A stretch of DNA of 64,000 nucleotides, from assembly GCA_030544235.1 (NCBI GenBank), contig CM060462.1, positions 38,051,526 to 38,115,525 of the forward strand. The letters are read 5' to 3'. Source of the stretch: Lepturacanthus savala (Eukaryota; Chordata; Actinopteri; Scombriformes; Trichiuridae). The position numbers and the translations under genes were made by a program. Below are positions 19,985 to 30,579 of the stretch, in pieces. The notes below the pieces were generated by a model. That model searched no databases. It was not told where the DNA came from and was given only the letters and a program-made list of their open reading frames with translations. The first letter of the stretch is position 1. Each line of letters begins with the position of its first letter.

Positions 19985-20766
19985 TTGTAATGGTTTGTGT
20001 GTCTATTGTGCCAATTTACACAAAACAATAATAATATTTTTTATTATTGTTTGGTGCCTGTTTCTCTCCGGTGTCTATTGTGCCAATTTGCACCAAGCAA
20101 AACATTAATAAATAAATATTTAGTTTATTTTTTTCTTGGTGTCTGTCCAGTCTTGGTGCCCATTGTTTCAATTTGCACCAAACAAAAACTAAATATTTAT
20201 TTATTTATTTTTTTGATTGGTGCCTGTCTAGCTTTGGCGTCTATTGTGCCAATTTGCACCAAGCAAAACATTAATAAATCATTTTTTTTCTTTTTGTGTC
20301 TGTCTAACCTTAATGCCCATTGTTCCAATTTACACCAAACAAAGAATAAATATTTATTTATTTATTTTTGATTGGTGCCTGTCTGAGTTGGTGTCTATCA
20401 GGCCAAACAGGCCAACTAAATAAACAAATAATTTTATTTATTTCATGTTTTTTGCTTGGTGCTTGTCTAACTTTGGTGTATATTGTGCCAATTTATTATT
20501 GAAGCAATAATTAAATAAATGAATAAATAAATACATATTTTTGTGTCTATCATGCCAATTTATACCAAGCAAAATATTAATAAATAAATATTTTGTTTTA
20601 TTTGTATTTTTTTGGTTAGTCTGCCATTGGGCCAATTTACACCAAACAAAATATAAATAAATAAATAAATACTTTTTTTTGCTTAGCGCCTGTCTAGCTT
20701 TATTTTCTATTGTCTCAATTTGTAACAAGGAAAAAATAAATATATACATAAATAAATAATACTTTT

Positions 20767-20845
<79 letters not shown>

Positions 20846-21395
20846 CATGTCTATCAGGCCAATTTGCACCAAACACGACATAATTAAATAAATAAATATA
20901 ATTTTTCTTTTGTTTTACTTGATCCTGTCCAGCCTTTGGACAATTTGCACCAAAAAGTAAATAAATAAATGCTTTTTCTTTTTCTTCTTTTTATTGGTTG
21001 GCGCCCGTTGACCTTTGGTGCCTATTGTTCTGATTTGTAACAAGCAAAAAATAAATAAATCCTTTTTTAGCCTGGTGCCTGTCTATTGTCTATTGTGCCA
21101 ATTTGCACTAAGAAAAACTGAATGAATATATATTTTTTCTTTTTTTTGCTTGGTGCCTCTCCAGCCTTGGTGCCCATTGTGTCAATTTTCACCAAAAAAA
21201 ATAAATAATTTTTTTTTCTTTTTTTTGGGCTTGATGCCTGTCTACCTTTAGTATCTATTGTGCAACAAGAAAAAATTAAATAATAATTTATTTTTAATTT
21301 TTTTAGCCTTGATGCCCTTTTTGATCAATTTGCACCGAGCAAATTAATAAATCTTTTTTTTATTTATTCGTTTTTTTGCCTCATTGCCCATAACT
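19985..21395. repeat. 1.4-kb degenerate tandem array of 80-120 bp units
   Basis: About 14 units each contain TTGGTGCCTGTCTAG, CTATTGTGCCAATTTG, CACCAAGCAAAA and a run of AATAAATAAATA then T-rich DNA. TTTGCTTGGTGC at the start of a unit can pair with GCACCAAGCAAA at its end, so each unit is a potential hairpin. A (TA)n run at 20,769-20,843 interrupts the array. Confidence 0.88.
20769..20843. repeat. (TA)n microsatellite
   Basis: About 37 TA units inside the degenerate array. Confidence 0.97.
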
Positions 21396-22854
21396 GCCAG
21401 ATTACCTCAACATGTCCTTGTCACCTTGTGCATTGAACCCAGAACCTCGTGACCACGCTTCCTTTCTTTCTTCCCAACAACTTTTTACGAAGGCACCAGG
21501 AACAGCATCAGCATAACTTCTGAGAAAATTGGAGAGAACGAAGGATTCGATGGGTCTCCGGGGAAAAGTTCACAGCAAAACAAATCACCATAATAGTCCT
21601 ATGTACACGAATATTACAAGCAAATAAATGACTAAAACGTTATTCCCTGGGAAAAAAATACAAGAATGTAGACAGGAAATCAGCAAACATAACAATACGT
21701 TCAATAACAGGGAAACAGAGCGTTCCCGGGTCTCTGTTCTGGTTAAATACCTCGGTCACAACACAACAATCCAGCAGCTCTGCATCAAATAAATATATAA
21801 AAATAACTTAGGAATACATTTATTTGATGCTTTAGGGCAAATTACACCATCACACACAGAATAATGTTTACTTTATAGAAGCAGCAGAATAAAAACAGGA
21901 AGAAAAGCTACAAGTACTAAACAATACTTTACTTCCTGCAGTACAACACGTCCTAAATACTGAATTAACCCCAGAAAAATACATAAAAACTGCTGAAAAT
22001 CTAAAATCAAAAGCATTAATATGCACTCTTAGTTTCATATTTAAACACGGGTTAAACATCTTTACATTTATTATTCAAGTACAAGTGAAAGTGTAAAATT
22101 AAAAGATGAATTAACAATTAAATTGAGTAATGGGAAACTTAGAAATGAAACAACTAATAGTTGCAGCTCTATACTCAGTTATTACCCAGTTCAATGCCAG
22201 TTTATATATTGACATGAGTTTGCTTGTTTGCACCAATTTATCAGTAATAAAACAGTTTTGTTGACTTGTGGCCACTTGATTATGGTGAGTCTGACCTTTT
22301 TGACCTTTCCTCTAGTGGAACTCACACAATTTGCTGAGTGTAGTTATGATTTAAAAGGAATTCACCCTCTTAATTTTGTTCTTACATCATTTTTTCCAAG
22401 CACCATGAGGTTATATTGACCAGATTGACCAGATTTCTGCATCATTTTATCACATAGATCAAACAAGAGTCGTCTTTTTATGCACATCGTTACTTTTTCT
22501 AGTATTTTCAAAATCCGATAATGATTAGAATCATTTCTTTATTGTTTTGTATGACCTGTTCCTTAAATACGAAAGTTAATTTACTTTGTGCTTCTGATTT
22601 TTAATTTATAAGCTATTCCATGTGTATAAAGAGGTGAAATATGCATTTGCTTCTAATTTAATTTAATGACTTTTTGGAACAGTGACACTATGTGCTGTTA
22701 GTTTCTAATCATTGTTAAGAATAAGAAAAGTTTATTAGAATTTATTAAAGTGATATAAATGTGAAACAGGGTTATATGCACTTAAAGATGCAGCTGGTAG
22801 ATCTGCACAGGGGAAGGAAAACAAAACTAATATTATAATGAAAGAAAGTATTGA
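21395..22854. other. AT-rich DNA, no recognised gene
   Basis: A somewhat GC-richer stretch at 21,400-21,760, then AT-rich sequence. No domain-bearing frame. Confidence 0.4.
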
Positions 22855-22985
22855 CTAAAATAATGTGAAATAAGATAAAATATCTGCCAGTGGAATAAGA
22901 TAATTCTACTCAATATTGGACTAATTGGACCAAAAAACAAGATATTTTCACCTGTTAATTGAAAGATTTCAGTTTTTGCAGATCT
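22855..22985. repeat. Dispersed foldback-type repeat, copy 2 of 3
   Basis: It shares TAAGATAATTCTACTC, AATATTGGACTAATTG, AAGATATTTTCACCTG and TTTTTGCAG with the 7.1 and 40.6 kb copies. Only the right half is present. Confidence 0.65.
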
Positions 22986-23277
22986 GATACTGTTTAGAAA
23001 TAAAATCACACAACAACCTTATATATAAAGTCTATATATATATATGTATATAGATGACATTTGACCTTTTTGTAAATTTAAAGGGGTATACTGAGAAAAA
23101 CAAGGCCCAGAGTCCTGCACCAACAAATATTAAAACCAATATTTTCAAGGTTAAAGACTAGGTTACCATGGTAACCAAGAGATTGGTTGATAGACAATTG
23201 TTTTTAGTGGAATTTACAGCTGATTTAAAACATGATCATAAAAGACCAACATATAAAAGACAACAGTTTTAGAAAAT

Positions 23278-23280
<3 letters not shown>

Positions 23281-23320
<40 letters not shown>
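23281..23320. repeat. (GT)n microsatellite
   Basis: 20 GT units. Confidence 0.97.
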
Positions 23321-23322
<2 letters not shown>

Positions 23323-23639
23323 CATGTCTCACAGTTGAAATATTCAGACAGGTTTAACTCTTTTACCTCCAGTTTGATGCTGTAAATCGACCTGATCAGT
23401 ATCTATGTGATGTGACATGAAACATTTTCATTTTATTCGTTAATTACACTAATTAACGTGAAGTTTTTTCTAGATTTTTCTAGATCTTCAAGCTTTAAAA
23501 CGGGTCAACGACAAACTAACAGGAGGAGGAGGAAGCTTAAAAAACTAGAATAGACGTAGAACCATGGAAAAGTAAAGGTGATGGTGTAGGTCATGCATCC
23601 AAAGGTTGATATAGATTTTCATCTGTAGCTTTTTGTATT

Positions 23640-24290
23640 TGTGATGTCACAGACACACGTCCTGGTCTCCAGTTTCCAGGCGAGACGACTCGGAAAAAGG
23701 AAAAAACCCGAACGTAGGGAGAAGGATATGTAAATGCAGCACCGCTGCAGAGGTTATTTGGTATTTGCGAGATGAATGAAATTCTCCCCTCTTCTCTTTT
23801 TTTTTTCCCCTCATTTCCCCTCTCACATTCGTGTGACTAGACTAGTTAAGTCCCTGTCACTCAAGCTGCCGAAGGTCTACGGGGCACCGGAGCGAGGAGC
23901 CGGGTAATATGAGGAGGAGGAGGAGGAGGAGAGCTGGAGAGAAGGAGGTGAGCGAAATTGGGCCAGGGATGATTGCAAATTGTCTGTCTAATGGCTGCCA
24001 CCCGGGAAGCCATTTCAGGTGACTCGTTATCCGTCATGAGAGAGCCAGACCTGCCAGGATCCCTCTCCTCGCGGGCCCCCTCCCCCGCTGCACCACCGGA
24101 GCTCGGGGCTATCACCGGCGACCTCGGCCTCTCCAAAAAACTCCTCTCCTCCCGTTCCAGGCGCCTCCTCTCACTCCTCTCGCCACGTTTTTTTCCCTTC
24201 TTGCTCGGCAGCTGTTGTTTAGTGATAGATCAGTGAAGCAAAAAATGACGCCGGGTATAAAAAATTGATCTCGAAATAAAAAAAAAGAAA
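23640..24290. promoter_or_regulatory. Candidate conserved regulatory block, purine- and GC-rich
   Basis: Complex unique DNA with ATATGTAAATGCAGCACC (about 23,728), a (GGA)n run near 23,911-23,930, and GATGATTGCAAATTGTCTG followed by a TAATGG word (about 23,968-23,994). Short frames on both strands (87 and 91 codons) look like by-products of GC content. It continues into the CpG-dense stretch. Confidence 0.4.
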
Positions 24291-24400
24291 ACGCGCGGCC
24301 AACCCCGTCGCTCGCTACCTATTGTCGCGCGTTAGCGGCGGGACCCCGGGGATTCGGTCGGGGGCTAATCGCTTGTTACTCGGCGTCTTTCAGGCATCGA
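24285..24400. promoter_or_regulatory. CpG-dense stretch (possible CpG island or promoter core)
   Basis: I count about 18 CpG dinucleotides in roughly 110 bases (for example CGCGCGGCC, GTCGCGCGTTAGCGGCG), against very few in the surrounding kilobases. It ends in a pyrimidine-rich CGTCTTTCAG that could be a splice acceptor. No TATA box or recognisable exon was found. Confidence 0.4.
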
Positions 24401-24660
24401 TGATGGAGTCACCTCATCACCAATGAGGGAGGAATCATGGGCTCTGTCCCCGATGCTGGAGCAGCATTGATTAGAGAAACTTTAATATCTGAAAGTAATT
24501 GTTCTTTTATTCCCAGACTGTAAAACGTGTGGTGTCGCTGGATCTGGAAACAGAATCCGGAGATATTTATAGTGTGAATAGATGGAATATTATGCTGAAT
24601 GACATTATCCAGCAAATTGACATGCAAATCAAGTAGAGGAGCATGAGGACTAGTAAATCT
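24400..24660. promoter_or_regulatory. Candidate enhancer block containing dCNE-a (24,595-24,634)
   Basis: Unique complex sequence. Its core, 24,595-24,634, starts CTGAATGACATTAT and contains AGCAAATTGACATGCAA and an exact octamer ATGCAAAT. It matches 27,228-27,267 at 35 of 40 positions, including a 14-base and a 17-base exact block. Two related copies of a non-simple motif 2.6 kb apart suggest an old duplicated regulatory element. Confidence 0.55.
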
Positions 24661-24734
24661 ACGACCAAAAGTGTTAACCCTCTGTTAGAGTGTAGCCAAA
24701 TGGCTTTATCTTAGTTTTAATCTATATTTTGTGT

Positions 24735-24870
24735 GAAATGGGGGGCTTTTATTTTGAAGGACATACAATTTATGAGGTCACAGGACCAGGATATCCCTAT
24801 TGCTGATGGACAACTGAAGGTTGACTTTTATTAGGGAATTTGGAGAATTTTCACCAAATAAATCACTATC
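24735..24870 (+). repeat. Dispersed repeat (TGAGGTCACATGACC family), copy 1 of 3
   Basis: TTTTATTTTGAAGGACATAC, TATGAGGTCAC and GACCAGGATATCC match the copies at 29,690-30,010 and 33,785-34,110. This copy is shorter and more diverged. Confidence 0.65.
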
Positions 24871-25468
24871 AGAGTAAACTTTAATTACTTAAATTACATT
24901 TAATTTCATTAAACAAAATGTCAAATTTGTGCAGTTTTCCTACTATAAATGATAATAAATCTACAATATCTCTCCAAGCACAAAGGTTATTGTACATAAA
25001 CCTGGAATCAAAATAAATCTACAACATGTGAAGTGAGAAGAATCAATTTATGATTAAATATAAATAAATATAAATATTGTAAAATAAAAAAATCTATCAT
25101 TGTTTTACTACTGATAAAAATACTTTATTTAAAACTTAAACAAAATAAAGAAAATGCAATGCAAAGTTTAATGATTAATAAGATAAGAGTTCAAAGGTCA
25201 ATTATTTGTCTGTAAAATCATAGAACTCACACAGGATCATCATAGATCATGGAAAATTGACTCTATATTATAGTATTTTTATACTTTATATAAAACAGGC
25301 CTATAGTGTTAATTACTGTAAGATTAAGTCCAGACATCAAGTAGAAAATACTATAATATAAACTACAGTTCAGAAGTTTTAGAACACACATTATTACATG
25401 TTTATTGAAACTTAATCAGTTTAATTATTATTATTTATTAGAGCCCTATATATATTTACACACAATAC
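24870..25468. other. AT-rich DNA, no recognised gene
   Basis: Very AT-rich; nothing gene-like seen. Confidence 0.5.
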
Positions 25469-26775
25469 AAGTTGAAAAGACTTTTAATTTGGTAACATTA
25501 AATTTATCTTGCTAACAGGATAAAAGTTTAAAAGACCTTTAATTTGGTAACATGATAACTGTAACATGTTAACAGGATAAAAGTTTAAAACATAAACATA
25601 ACTTGAAACATAACTGTAACTTGTTAACAGGTTAAAGGTTTAAAAGACTTTTAATTTGGTAACATGATAAAATTACCTTGTTAACAGGATAAAGGTTTAA
25701 AAGACTTTTAATTTGGTAACATGATAAATTTACCTTGTTAACAGGATAAAGGTTTAAAAGACTTTTAATTTGGTAACATGATAACTGTAACATGTTAACA
25801 GGATATAGGTTTAAAAGGCTTTTAATTTGGTAACATGATAAATTTACCTTGTTAACAGGATAAAGGTTTAAAAGACTTTTAATTTGGTAACATGATAACT
25901 GTAACATGTTAACAGGATAAAGGTTTAAAAGACTTTTAATTTGGTAACATGATAACTGTAACATGTTAACAGGATAAAGGTTTAAAAGACTTTTAATTTG
26001 GTAACATGATAACTGTAACTTGTTAACAGGATAAAGGTTTAAAAGACTTTTAATTTGGTAACATGATAACTGTAACATGTTAACAGGATAAAGGTTTAAA
26101 AGACTTTTAATTTGGTAACATGATAACTGTAACATGTTAACAGGATAAAGGTTTAAAAGACTTTTAATTTGGTAACATGATAACTGTAACTTGTTAACAG
26201 GATAAAGGTTTAAAAGACTTTTAATTTGGTAACATGATAACTGTAACATGTTAACAGGATAAAGGTTTAAAAGACTTTTAATTTGGTAACATGATAACTG
26301 TAACATGTTAACAGGATAAAGGTTTAAAAGACTTTTAATTTGGTAACATGATAACTGTAACTTGTTAACAGGATAAAGGTTTAAAAGACTTTTAATTTGG
26401 TAACATGATAACTGTAACTTGTTAACAGGATAAAGGTTTAAAAGACTTTTAATTTGGTAACATGATAACTGTAACATGTTAACAGGATAAAGGTTTAAAA
26501 GACTTTTAATTTGGTAACATGATAACTGTAACTTGTTAACAGGATAAAGGTTTAAAAGACTTTTAATTTGGTAACATGATAACTGTAACTTGTTAACAGG
26601 TTAAAGGTTTAAAAGACTTTTAATTTGGTAACATGATGACTGTAACATGTTAACAGGATAAAGGTTTAAAAGACTTTTAATTTGGTAACATGATAACTGT
26701 AACATGTTAACAGGATAAAGGTTTAAAAGACTTTTAATTTGGTAACATGATACTGTAACTTGTTAACAGGTTAAA
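25469..26775. repeat. 57-bp minisatellite array 1
   Basis: About 22 units of a 57-bp sequence containing GGTTTAAAAGACTTTTAATT and TGGTAACATGATAA, with three spacer variants: CTGTAACATG, CTGTAACTTG and ATTTACCTTG. Units at about 25,870-26,400 follow an ATG-ATG-TTG order three times, a 171-bp higher-order repeat. The first units (25,469-25,640) are diverged. As 57 is a multiple of three, an antisense frame of 281 codons stays open (26,477 to 25,632), repeating 19 residues. Confidence 0.95.
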
Positions 26776-27027
26776 GGCTGAAAAGACTTTTTGATCCAAA
26801 CATTTGGTACCAGTTCCAGCAGTTTCTCTGGTTAATTAACCCCCGTCTGTATATCAGCATGGATGAAGCCTGATGTCTGGGTCTTTTCTAGGACTAGAGC
26901 TCTAGAGCTCAGCAGAACCCCATGATCTAGACCTAGTTAGTCAGGAGTTCATCCTACAGCAACATGATCCACATCAGACCATCATCATCTGTCACATGAC
27001 ACATTAAACTAGGACCATTTAGAGAAA
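26776..27027. repeat. 252-bp flank of array 1, duplicated at 49,091-49,342
   Basis: From GGCTGAAAAGACTTTTTG to CATTTAGAGAAA this is the same as 49,091-49,342, with one difference seen (ACATTAAAC versus ACATTCAAC). It contains a perfect 14-base palindrome GAGCTCTAGAGCTC. The two loci diverge immediately after it. Confidence 0.93.
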
Positions 27028-27199
27028 AACTCAACAAATCTACGTCTTCTAAAACTTAGTGGTGTGTAATAAATTGTTGATGATCTGTAATGATCCTCAG
27101 TGTGATTTCTACATATACTATAATAATTGAACTTTGAACTCCAGGTTGTTTTATTGTTTTAATTCACAGATCTTTATGGAATATGGTGCTCTCTGCTAC

Positions 27200-27640
27200 T
27201 AAAACAGCACTGATCCCTCCGCTGCTCCTGAATGACATTATGGAGCAAATTGACATGCAAGTGGAGTGTGTTAGTGTGTTGGAGTTAATCTGTATGTGCA
27301 GCGCATCACGTGGATCACAGCTGGGAGACAGCTAGCATTAAAAGGGAACCTGTCAAGCTAAGTGCGCTCCTCAACCTCTCTGCCGGTACTCTGACATGTT
27401 TTGTGACCCGTGAATTGAAGTCTTGTCAAGACCTGGTCATTTTTACCAGCTCTCAGAGCGGGCGGGGAGGACTCCTGGTAAACCTGTCTTCTCCTTAAAA
27501 AAAGAAACTGCACAGCGGTCGGTACTGATTGGCTCCTGCTCGGATCCCTCACGTGTCAAGGAAACCTGGCATTAGCCACCGGCAACGCTGGGAAAAAACC
27601 CGCGGATGACAGGAGGACGGAATGTGGAGCTGGTCTGGAA
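27200..27640. promoter_or_regulatory. Candidate enhancer block containing dCNE-b (27,228-27,267)
   Basis: The left part holds the paralogue of the 24,595 element (35 of 40 identical; the octamer is altered to ATGCAAGT). The rest (27,290-27,640) is complex, CpG-containing unique DNA with a CACGTG-like ATCACGTGGATC and a run TTGTCAAGACCTGGTC. Short frames on both strands do not look like known proteins. Confidence 0.5.
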
Positions 27641-27883
27641 TGTCATGGTTTGGTGGCGTCAATCTGCCAAACAAAGGCCAAATGTCAAACAAAACCAGAA
27701 TATTAAGTCCACAGGAGTCATGAACTTCACTTTAAGGGTCGAAGATGATTTTATTTAGAATGTATAACAATTATTAGTGAGATAAGTGAATGAAAATGAT
27801 GTTTACTTCATGAAAATTACACCAATTTACACAAAAATCTTGCTTTGAGTTGAATGTGATCTCAGATATATCAGCCACAATAA

Positions 27884-27990
27884 CTTATTAAGAGGATAAA
27901 GGTTTAAAAGACTTTTAATTTGGTAACATGATAAATTTACCTTGTTAACACAATAAAGGTTTAAAAGACTTTTAATTTGGTAACATGATT
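27884..27990. repeat. Isolated remnant of the 57-bp minisatellite
   Basis: Two units with the ATTTACCTTG spacer and the rare variant TTAACACAATAAAGG, which also occurs at about 48,507 in array 2. Confidence 0.93.
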
Positions 27991-28327
27991 AATTTCTGTT
28001 TTTATTTCACAAAAAATACACACTTTTACATGTAGAAATTAAACAAAAATATTGTTTTGAGTTACATATATGATCTCAAATATATCAGCCGCTGTTATTA
28101 TTATTATTATTATTATTATGCTACAACTGCACTGTGAAACCTGCACTGCTCTTTTATATATGCAGATAATAACATGGTCAAAATTATGTGATGAATTTGA
28201 ATGTTTTTATTACTAAAAATTACCTAAATAATAGATATTTTTAAGAAATACAAGAAAAACATAGTCTCAGGATAGTTTCATGCTATGCAAGTCAATGGAA
28301 CTCCATTAGGTTCTATTTGTATATTAG

Positions 28328-28419
<92 letters not shown>
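28328..28419. repeat. A36 run followed by (TA)n
   Basis: 36 consecutive A bases followed by about 28 TA units; could be the remains of a poly(A) tail with an expanded TA tract. Confidence 0.95.
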
Positions 28420-28422
<3 letters not shown>

Positions 28423-28439
28423 CTGCCACCAATTCCCCA

Positions 28440-28840
28440 TTTATTTATCAAGTTATTCAAATGAGTATTTGTCTCCCACTGATTATGTCAATGACTTTAG
28501 GAGATTCTATCAACCATTAAATTCCCTCTCAAACCTCAACCTGCCTTTGTTAGGAGGCATTTTATTGCTCTTCATGGCAAAATGGAGATATTGAATTGTT
28601 TTAACAAACATTTCATACCTTCTGGCTTGTCTTTGTTTGACTGTGTTTGCTGTGGTCCGTGAAGCTCTGTGCTGCATCTATACCGGTCAGTGTTTTAATT
28701 TCCTACGTTTCTATGTTGCTGTGCAAACTTCAGCTCCCGCTGGACCTGATCTTATAGATCCTGACTTCTTGAAACTGGCAGCAGACTTTGTAGCAGAGAC
28801 TTTTTTTGCATATTCTTTTTTAACCCTACAGCAGAAATAA
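28440..28840 (+). pseudogene. LINE ORF2 fragment, start of RT domain (L2/CR1-like)
   Basis: A segment with I-L-N-C-F-N-K-H-F (about 28,590) is followed by A-G-P-D-L-I-D-P-D-F-L-K-L-A-A-D-F (about 28,735-28,790). These resemble the region just before, and the first blocks of, non-LTR reverse transcriptases in fish LINEs. The frame ends at 28,840 and neither endonuclease nor catalytic Y-A-D-D is present, so it is a truncated relic. Confidence 0.7.
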
Positions 28841-29397
28841 GGAGTCCTGCTTGTATGAGGTGCATTTTATATACATAATCTGGGTCAATGCGAGTCAGAT
28901 GCTAGTTTTCGTTTTTATGCTAATGCCACTGATACACTGCTGTGTAGAAACCACTAAATTCATGCAGAATTGTGCAAAATACACAAAAAGAATAGGCCAC
29001 AAATTATTGAGGGAAGTCAAATAAAGATAATTCTATTTTGCCAAATCTAGTAAACTAGACAAATTATTGCCTGTTTTTTGCAAGCAGCTTCTAATGTTAA
29101 ACTATTTCATGCATTGACTGTTTAGAGTTTGCGTGTTCTCCATGTGTTTGTGTGGGCGTCTTCCTCCGAGGAGTTGAGGTCTGCCCAAAAACAGTCGATA
29201 TCTACATTTGTCTGTGGCTAAAAGGGTCTGAAAAGTTGCCAAATCTGCTGAGAAAATCGCTAAATTAGCACCATTGCTACTACTAGCCTGCTGCTTATTA
29301 CTATTAATTCTACAACAAATCATTTTCCTATATTCTATAAAGCTATAATATTAATAATAGTTGTTGTAGCATAAAGACAATCCATTTTTTAAATGTA
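28841..29397. other. Unique DNA, no recognised gene
   Basis: AT-rich, with a more complex stretch at 29,100-29,290. No coding signal of note. Confidence 0.4.
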
Positions 29398-29682
29398 GGG
29401 TGACATCAGGTAAAATGGGCCACTTGTTGGTAAATCACTTGGGACGATAACACAACACCAAATATGCCGTTTCTGTTTATATTTATGATTAATAATGACT
29501 GTTTGTGATCATTTTGCATTGGAATTATGTGATAAAGTGTAATTATTTAAGCCCTATAAATCTGGAAACATCTGCTGTGCCACTTTTTTTTTTTTGCAGG
29601 AGTGGTTTCAGGTAAAATGGGCCATCTCATCAGGTAAAATGGCTTTAGTTAGATTGATGGCCCCTTTTACCTCATATCACCC
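29398..29682. mobile_element. Short TIR element (285 bp, MITE-like)
   Basis: Left end 29,398-29,422 (GGGTGACATCAGGTAAAATG...) and right end 29,658-29,682 (reverse complement GGGTGATATGAGGTAAAAGG...) match at 22 of 25 positions. AGGTAAAATGG also occurs twice inside, at about 29,610 and 29,632. There is no coding capacity and no clear target-site duplication. Confidence 0.8.
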
Positions 29683-29689
29683 CATTCAT

Positions 29690-30010
29690 TTTGAACATGT
29701 AAAACCAAAATAAAACAATAAAATAGTTCAAAAGGAAAACAATGCAACTATTTAACGTCTTCATTTACATGTTCAAAAAGAAAAACTTACTTAATTACTT
29801 TATCTTCATATTTCTATAAACCTGTGATATAAAATCTACATTTTTACAGTTTGGTTCAAAAAGTTGGCTTTTATTTTGAAGGACAAACTATTTATGAGGT
29901 CACATGACCATGATATTCTGTTTTGTCATGGACATTTGACATGTGAGCATCACTGTTTTACAATCAAAGTTTGTCTTTTATTCACAATGTTGGAAAATTT
30001 TCATCACATT
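29690..30010 (+). repeat. Dispersed repeat (TGAGGTCACATGACC family), copy 2 of 3
   Basis: It shares CATGTAAAACCAAAATAAAA, TGTGATATAAAATCTA, GAGGTCACATGACCATGATA and CATTTGACATGTGAGCATCA with 33,785-34,110. It is non-coding, about 320 bp, and its ends are unknown. Confidence 0.75.
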
Positions 30011-30084
30011 TAATTTAATTTAGTTAAATTGATGAATTACTGTTGTTGACATTTTGACCATGTCTTCGTAATAAAGGTTGGAGT

Positions 30085-30255
30085 TCTGTGTGGTATTTGT
30101 CCCCGGCTCTGGCTCATGACTTTTATTTTGAAATCCTCCTCTTGTTTCAGGTAACTTCCTCCCTCTGTTTCTGATTGGCTGCCACACCCTGATTGTTTCT
30201 ACCTGGTTCCCATTAATTAGTCCATAAATAGGAGCCGTCCACACCAACACAGGTC
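30085..30255 (+). mobile_element. LTR-like remnant related to LTR 1
   Basis: ACTTTTATTTTGAAAT, TTGTTTCAGG and CCCTGATTGTTT occur in the same order as in LTR 1 (4210-4325), followed by a TATA-like CCATAAATAGG. It fits the U3 part of a diverged or solo LTR. Confidence 0.55.
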
Positions 30256-30579
30256 TATGTTTTAAACCATGTGTTTCTCTGCTTCATGGGGAATGTTTTA
30301 GAGAAGTTTAGGTACAGCAGTCATGTGTGGATGGAAAAAAACACGATTTCTAAAATCAGAACAAAACAAAAAACAGCCATTACACCCACCTACCTCAACG
30401 ATAAACTGAAAGTAGAATCATCACCTTTCTAGCAGTGAGAAAAAAGCAGCTTCTTCTGCTGTTACTGCAGGACTAGTCCTTTATTGTCCTATATCCTACT
30501 ATATAATCCAGTAGAAATATTATATATAAAGTCATTCTTAGACATCATCAGCATCACTTTGGCTCGTGCATCACATTGT

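Noticed and set aside
23861..24236. Overlapping 87- and 91-codon frames on opposite strands
   Set aside because: GC-rich DNA favours long frames on both strands; no domain, signal or codon bias supports either.
25870..26400. Centromeric alpha-satellite, because the higher-order unit is 171 bp
   Set aside because: The number is a coincidence of 3 x 57; the array is short and the sequence is unrelated.
25632..26477. Tandem-repeat protein gene in array 1
   Set aside because: The open frame follows from a stop-free 57-bp unit; there is no start context, unique ends or other exons.
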